Source of the DNA: CAZEVY01 sp964515555
Lineage (GTDB): Bacteria > Acidobacteriota > Terriglobia > Bryobacterales > Bryobacteraceae
NCBI GenBank assembly: GCA_964515555.1
Contig: CAZEVY010000011.1
Coordinates: 28,554 to 92,553, forward strand
Direction of reading: 5' to 3'
DNA length: 64,000 nucleotides
Shown one piece after another: positions 61,012 through 64,000 of the stretch. The notes beneath the pieces were generated by a model, which was not told where the DNA came from, did no database searches, and worked only from the letters and a program-made list of their open reading frames with translations. Position 1 is the first letter of the stretch; every line of letters begins with the position of its first letter. The translations under genes and the position numbers were made by a program.

Positions 61012-61767
61012 ATGTACGCGCGCCCGCTGGCGTGCCCGCTGGCGTGTATGTTAGCCGCCGGCGTCCTGGCCGCGCAGACTGCCGATTCCAGCCGCCGGAT
61101 CGAGGAACTGGAGCTCCAGGCCGACGCCATGCGCCGGCTGCTGATCGATTGGGGCGGCCTGACGCGCTACGGCAGCGAGAACACCGAGCTGAAGGCTCCG
61201 GCGCCCGGCGAGCGCCGCGTCGTCTTCCTCGGCGACGAGATCACCGAGTACTGGGGCCGCGGCGAGGCCAGGTTCTTTCCCGGACGGCCGTACCTGAACC
61301 GCGGCATCGCCCGCCAGATTTCGCCGCAGATGCTGGTCCGGTTCCGGCAGGACGTGATCGCGCTGAAACCCGCTGCGGTCGTCATTCACGCCGGCGCCAA
61401 CGACGTCGCCGGCATCCTGGGACCCGGAACGCAGGCCATGATCGCCGAGAACCTGATGTCGATGACCGAACTGGCCCGCGCCAACGGCATCCGCGTGGTG
61501 CTGGCCTCGATTCTGCCGGTGTGCGACTGTACGGTCCCGCAGACCGCCCGTCGGCCCGTCGGCCGGATCCTTGGGGTGAACGCCTGGATGCGCGAGTACG
61601 CTCCCAAGGCCGGCGCCGTGTATCTCGACTACCACTCGGCGATGGTGGAGAATCGCGCGCTGAAGAAGGACCTGACGGTCGACGGGTTTCTGCCGAATGA
61701 CGCCGGCTACGCGGTCATGGCGCCTCTTGCCGAGCGCGCCATTGCCGAGGCCTTGGCCGGCAGGTAA
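61012..61767 (+). CDS. SGNH-fold hydrolase-like protein without catalytic Ser and His
   Basis: A 251-residue exported protein (start MYARPLACPLACMLAAGVLAAQT; a start at the next ATG, 61048, is also possible). The SGNH/GDSL fold is clear from RRVVFLGDEITEYWGRG, YLNRGIARQ, VIHAGANDVAG and VDGFLPNDAGYAVMAPLAERAI. The block I serine is Glu (GDE76 instead of GDS) and the block V His is Leu (D224-G-F-L227 instead of DxxH), while G128 and N130 remain. It is therefore probably not an esterase but a binding or structural protein. It follows propeller paralogue 2 by 7 bases and is likely in the same LacI-controlled unit. Confidence 0.85.
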   Translation: MYARPLACPLACMLAAGVLAAQTADSSRRIEELELQADAMRRLLIDWGGLTRYGSENTELKAPAPGERRVVFLGDEITEYWGRGEARFFPGRPYLNRGIARQISPQMLVRFRQDVIALKPAAVVIHAGANDVAGILGPGTQAMIAENLMSMTELARANGIRVVLASILPVCDCTVPQTARRPVGRILGVNAWMREYAPKAGAVYLDYHSAMVENRALKKDLTVDGFLPNDAGYAVMAPLAERAIAEALAGR

Positions 61768-61810
61768 CGGCGTTTCGGAGCCGCGAGCGTGTCTTGACGA
61801 CACCACTCTA

Positions 61811-61838
61811 GTACGTTGAACACTGTACGTTCCACACT
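61811..61838. repeat. Tandem 14-base direct repeat upstream of a promoter
   Basis: GTACGTTGAACACT at 61811-61824 is followed without a gap by GTACGTTCCACACT at 61825-61838; they differ at two positions. The repeat ends on the first base of the -35 box, a position typical of activator sites. Confidence 0.65.
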
Positions 61839-61866
61839 TGCATATCTCGCGTCGGTGGTGTATAAG
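61838..61866 (+). promoter_or_regulatory. Promoter of the TMTC-like membrane protein gene
   Basis: TTGCAT at 61838-61843 and TATAAG at 61861-61866 are separated by exactly 17 bases. The start codon is 30 bases further on, at 61897. This is the best sigma-70-like promoter by spacing in the window besides that of the TonB receptor. Confidence 0.55.
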
Positions 61867-61896
61867 CTTTCCAGATGTTTTCTCGGGTGAGCGGGG

Positions 61897-63210
61897 ATGG
61901 GTGATCCCCGGCCGGGCCTGATCGGGCTGCTGGTCGTCGCGTTGTCGGTGCTCGCGTACGCGCCCGCTCTTAGTCTGCCCTTCATCAGCGACGATTACGT
62001 GCAGATCGGTCTGGGACTGCAATTCGGTCCTCCTTCGGGTTGGGCGGAGTTGCTCGCCGACCCCTTGTACCGCTGCCGCGCCACGTCGCTCGTGCTGAGT
62101 TGGATGACGCACGAGCTGTTCGGCGTGGCGCCGCTCGCCTATAACCTCACCAGCCTGATACTGCACGTCGCCGCCGGCCTGCTGGTTCTCGCGTTGGGCT
62201 TTTGGCCCGCGATCGGCTGGCGCTGGGCGTCGGTCGCGGCGCTGTTCTTCGCCGTGTACGAAGGCCACCAGGAGGCGGTCATCTGGTATGCGGCGCTGCC
62301 GGAACTGCTGGTGTGCCTGTTCATCCTGACCGGCCTGATCTCGTGGGTGAAGTGGCTGCGCGGCGCCGGCCCTCCCTGGTTCGCCCTGACCCTGGCGAGC
62401 TTCGTGCTGGCGCTGTTCTCCAAGGAATCGGGCGTGATTCTCGCCGCGATCCTTCCCCTCGCGACGCTGATCGAGCGGCGCTCGTGGCGGCAGGCGATCC
62501 TCGTCGCTGCCCCTCTGTCGGCGGCGGCCCTGGGCTACTGGTGGCTTTCCTACACCGAGCGCGCCGCGCACCTCCACTACAACGACGGGACTTTCTCGCT
62601 TACCGCGAACTTCGCTCGCACGCTGCTCAACAGCATCGGCCGGATGATGTGGTTCTGGGGCGGGATCGCCGCGGCCGCCCTGGTCGTGTTGCGCCCGCGC
62701 TGGTGGAAAGGGCTGTTCGCCGCCGCCGGCGCCGCGATCGTGTTCTCGCTGCTGCCCTACAGCTTCCTGACCTACATGCCGCGGGTGCCGAGCCGGCACA
62801 TCTACATCGCCAGCATCGCCCTGTCGATCGTCGTCGGCGCGGGACTGCTGGAGCTGGCGTCGCGGCTTCGATGGCGATGGGCGCCCTGGGCGCTGGCCTC
62901 GGCGGTCGTGCTGCACAACTGCGGATACTTGTGGATCAAGAAGATCCCCCAGTTCGCCGAGCGCGCCGCGCCGACCGAGGAGTTGATCGAGGCCGCCCGC
63001 CGCGTCGAAGGGCCGATCTACGTCGAGTGCTTTCCGTACGGGCCCGAGGCCGCCTGGCGGGCGCTCCAGCTACGCCTCGGCATTTCGCCGACCGAGGTGT
63101 TCTTTCCGCCGCTCGAGATCGCCGCCACGCCTGCCCAGTCGCAATACTGCTACCAGGGACCGTTGATGCCCCGGCGGGCCGCCGATTCCGGGGTGGTGTC
63201 GCTCGAGTAG
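61897..63210 (+). CDS. Polytopic membrane protein, TMTC/GT-C-like
   Basis: A 437-residue protein with about ten hydrophobic segments. The first periplasmic loop begins FISDDYVQIG, the acidic Asp-Asp motif typical of TMTC-like and PMT-like polyprenyl-phosphate-sugar transferases, and the later SKESGVILAAILP and YMPRVPSRHIYIASI segments also occur in that family (related proteins often have C-terminal TPRs, absent here). A protein or lipid glycosyltransferase is likely but the acceptor is unknown. A good promoter and a tandem direct repeat lie upstream. Confidence 0.65.
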   Translation: MGDPRPGLIGLLVVALSVLAYAPALSLPFISDDYVQIGLGLQFGPPSGWAELLADPLYRCRATSLVLSWMTHELFGVAPLAYNLTSLILHVAAGLLVLALGFWPAIGWRWASVAALFFAVYEGHQEAVIWYAALPELLVCLFILTGLISWVKWLRGAGPPWFALTLASFVLALFSKESGVILAAILPLATLIERRSWRQAILVAAPLSAAALGYWWLSYTERAAHLHYNDGTFSLTANFARTLLNSIGRMMWFWGGIAAAALVVLRPRWWKGLFAAAGAAIVFSLLPYSFLTYMPRVPSRHIYIASIALSIVVGAGLLELASRLRWRWAPWALASAVVLHNCGYLWIKKIPQFAERAAPTEELIEAARRVEGPIYVECFPYGPEAAWRALQLRLGISPTEVFFPPLEIAATPAQSQYCYQGPLMPRRAADSGVVSLE

Positions 63211-63212
63211 CC

Positions 63213-63228
63213 GCGCCTCCCGAGGCGC
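63213..63228 (+). terminator. Short GC-rich hairpin after the TMTC-like gene
   Basis: GCGCCT pairs with AGGCGC around a CCCG loop, 2 bases after the stop codon, followed by TTT. It is short, so it may be only a weak terminator. Confidence 0.4.
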
Positions 63229-63289
63229 TTTCCGTCCCCATCGTCTTGGGATATAGTGATATCAAGTTTTCCGAAGGAGGTCCGGCCTC

Positions 63290-64000
63290 ATGAATCGCAG
63301 GCACTTCGTCATGACCACGGCGGCGGCGGCGGGCGCGAAGCTCGCTCGCGGCGCCAACGACACCATCCGCGTGGCGTGCGTCGGCATCCGCGGCCGCGGT
63401 AACGCCCATATCCGCGCCTTCAATTCGCTGCCGGGCGTGGAGATCGCGGCCTTGTGCGACATCGACGAGTCCGTCCTGAACCAGCGGCTGAACGACGTCG
63501 AAAAGGCCGGCAAGAAGCGCCCGCAGGCCTTCACCGACTTCCGCAAGCTGCTCGAGGACAAGTCCATCGACGCCGTTTCCATCGCCACGCAGAACCACAA
63601 CCACACGCTCCAAACCGTGTGGGCCTGCCAGGCCGGCAAGGACGTCTACGTCGAGAAACCGTGCTCGTATAACATCTTCGAGTCCCGGCAGGTGGTGGCG
63701 GCGGCGCGAAAGTATAACCGCATCGTGCAGCATGGAACCCAGGGCCGCTCGGGGCCGTCGTACCGCGACGCCGAGAAGAGGCTCCGCGAAGGCGCCATCG
63801 GCGATCTCTACATGGCGCGCGGATTGTGTTTCAAGTGGCGCGATACCATCGGTCGCGAACCCGATGCCGCCACGCCCGCCGGCGTCCACTACGACCTCTG
63901 GCTCGGCCCGGCGCCCGTGCGCGCCTTCAACAAGAACCGCTTCCATTACAACTGGCACTGGCACTGGGACTACGGCAACGGCGACATCGGCAACCAGGGC
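63290..64000 (+). CDS. Gfo/Idh/MocA family oxidoreductase, 3' end beyond window
   Basis: The first 237 residues of an NAD(P)-dependent sugar or inositol dehydrogenase-like enzyme. A Tat-type leader (MNRRHFVMTTAAAAGAKLARG) precedes the Rossmann fold: IRVACVGIRGRGNAHIRAF, IAALCDIDESVLNQR, SIDAVSIATQNHNHTLQTVWACQAGKDVYVEKP (the EKP motif carries the catalytic Lys) and IVQHGTQGRSGPSYRDA. YDLWLGPAP and NWHWHWDYGNGDIGNQG are typical of the exported subgroup found beside DUF1080 genes. AAGGAGG lies 9 bases before the ATG. The C-terminal domain is cut off by the window end. Confidence 0.9.
   Translation, partial: MNRRHFVMTTAAAAGAKLARGANDTIRVACVGIRGRGNAHIRAFNSLPGVEIAALCDIDESVLNQRLNDVEKAGKKRPQAFTDFRKLLEDKSIDAVSIATQNHNHTLQTVWACQAGKDVYVEKPCSYNIFESRQVVAAARKYNRIVQHGTQGRSGPSYRDAEKRLREGAIGDLYMARGLCFKWRDTIGREPDAATPAGVHYDLWLGPAPVRAFNKNRFHYNWHWHWDYGNGDIGNQG

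Noticed and set aside
63258..63266. GATATCAAG, identical to part of the MarR operator, upstream of the Gfo/Idh gene
   Set aside because: Only a 9-base half-site without a second arm; expected by chance at this level of searching.

Overview
This is a GC-rich (roughly two thirds G+C), densely packed 64 kb piece of a bacterial chromosome. It most resembles an acidobacterium of the Bryobacterales/Solibacter type. That placement is an inference from gene content: an Oar-like TonB-dependent receptor with an N-terminal carboxypeptidase-regulatory domain, PQQ-like beta-propeller proteins, a DUF1080 protein, S9 peptidases, an OPT transporter, LacI control and many Tat/Sec-exported proteins. A run of exactly 100 N at 50302-50401, plus three small frame-breaking indels in otherwise well-conserved genes, suggests a metagenome-assembled scaffold. 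No rRNA, tRNA, CRISPR array, insertion sequence, phage gene or origin was found, and no gene-free stretch exceeds 300 bases.

Layout. 1-3.9 kb: nucleic-acid housekeeping (PolX, Nudix hydrolase, RdgB, a frameshifted RNase PH, a 44-residue membrane protein). 3.9-7.3 kb: a phosphoglucose-isomerase-like protein divergent from a MarR regulator-pirin pair with a clear palindromic operator. 7.3-9.9 kb: a lipid/polysaccharide glycosylation pair (frameshifted GT2 and a 631-residue membrane protein). 10-12.3 kb: acyl-CoA ligase and an ECHDC3-like crotonase. 12.4-14.8 kb: a secreted TPR protein fused to a cytosolic-carboxypeptidase-like M14 peptidase. 14.8-25.6 kb, minus strand: the tolQ-tolR-tonB/tolA-tolB-pal-cpoB envelope operon, followed by a DeoC-like protein lacking its Schiff-base lysine, fused aroDE, a small Tat-type protein with an amidase, a small secreted protein, an SDR and YceI. 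25.7-33.7 kb: CoA transferase, a split PepSY membrane pair, a PDZ/GAF/PP2C phosphatase, an OPT transporter and a PIG-V-like mannosyltransferase. 33.8-38.3 kb: two S9 peptidases. 38.4-44.4 kb, plus strand: a seven-gene run (esterase, HtrA, PfkB kinase, rhomboid, glutaredoxin, BshB1-like deacetylase, methyltransferase), nearly every junction a 1-4 base overlap. 44.5-49 kb: a toxin-antitoxin pair with a broken toxin frame, two FMN-dependent alpha-hydroxyacid oxidases, a trypsin-like protease and a secreted protein of unknown function. 49-51.3 kb: protoporphyrinogen oxidase and MsrP on either side of the N gap.

51.4-61.8 kb is the most distinctive region. A LacI-family regulator sits among four matching operators built on TGAAACGTTTCA. 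These lie before a PQQ-like propeller gene followed by a CXXCH/helix-hairpin-helix gene, before the DUF1080-lacI pair, before a 1201-residue TonB-dependent receptor, and before a second PQQ-like propeller. I read this as a locally controlled glycan or sugar uptake and oxidation regulon. It ends with an SGNH-fold protein that has lost both its catalytic Ser and His. The window closes with a TMTC-like membrane protein and the start of a Tat-type Gfo/Idh/MocA oxidoreductase.

Two features recur. Many starts lie only 6-9 bases after a TATACT/TAAAAT-like box, which suggests leaderless mRNAs. Several proteins keep a recognisable fold but have lost catalytic residues (SGNH, DeoC-like, second hydroxyacid oxidase, isomerase-like, crotonase-like).
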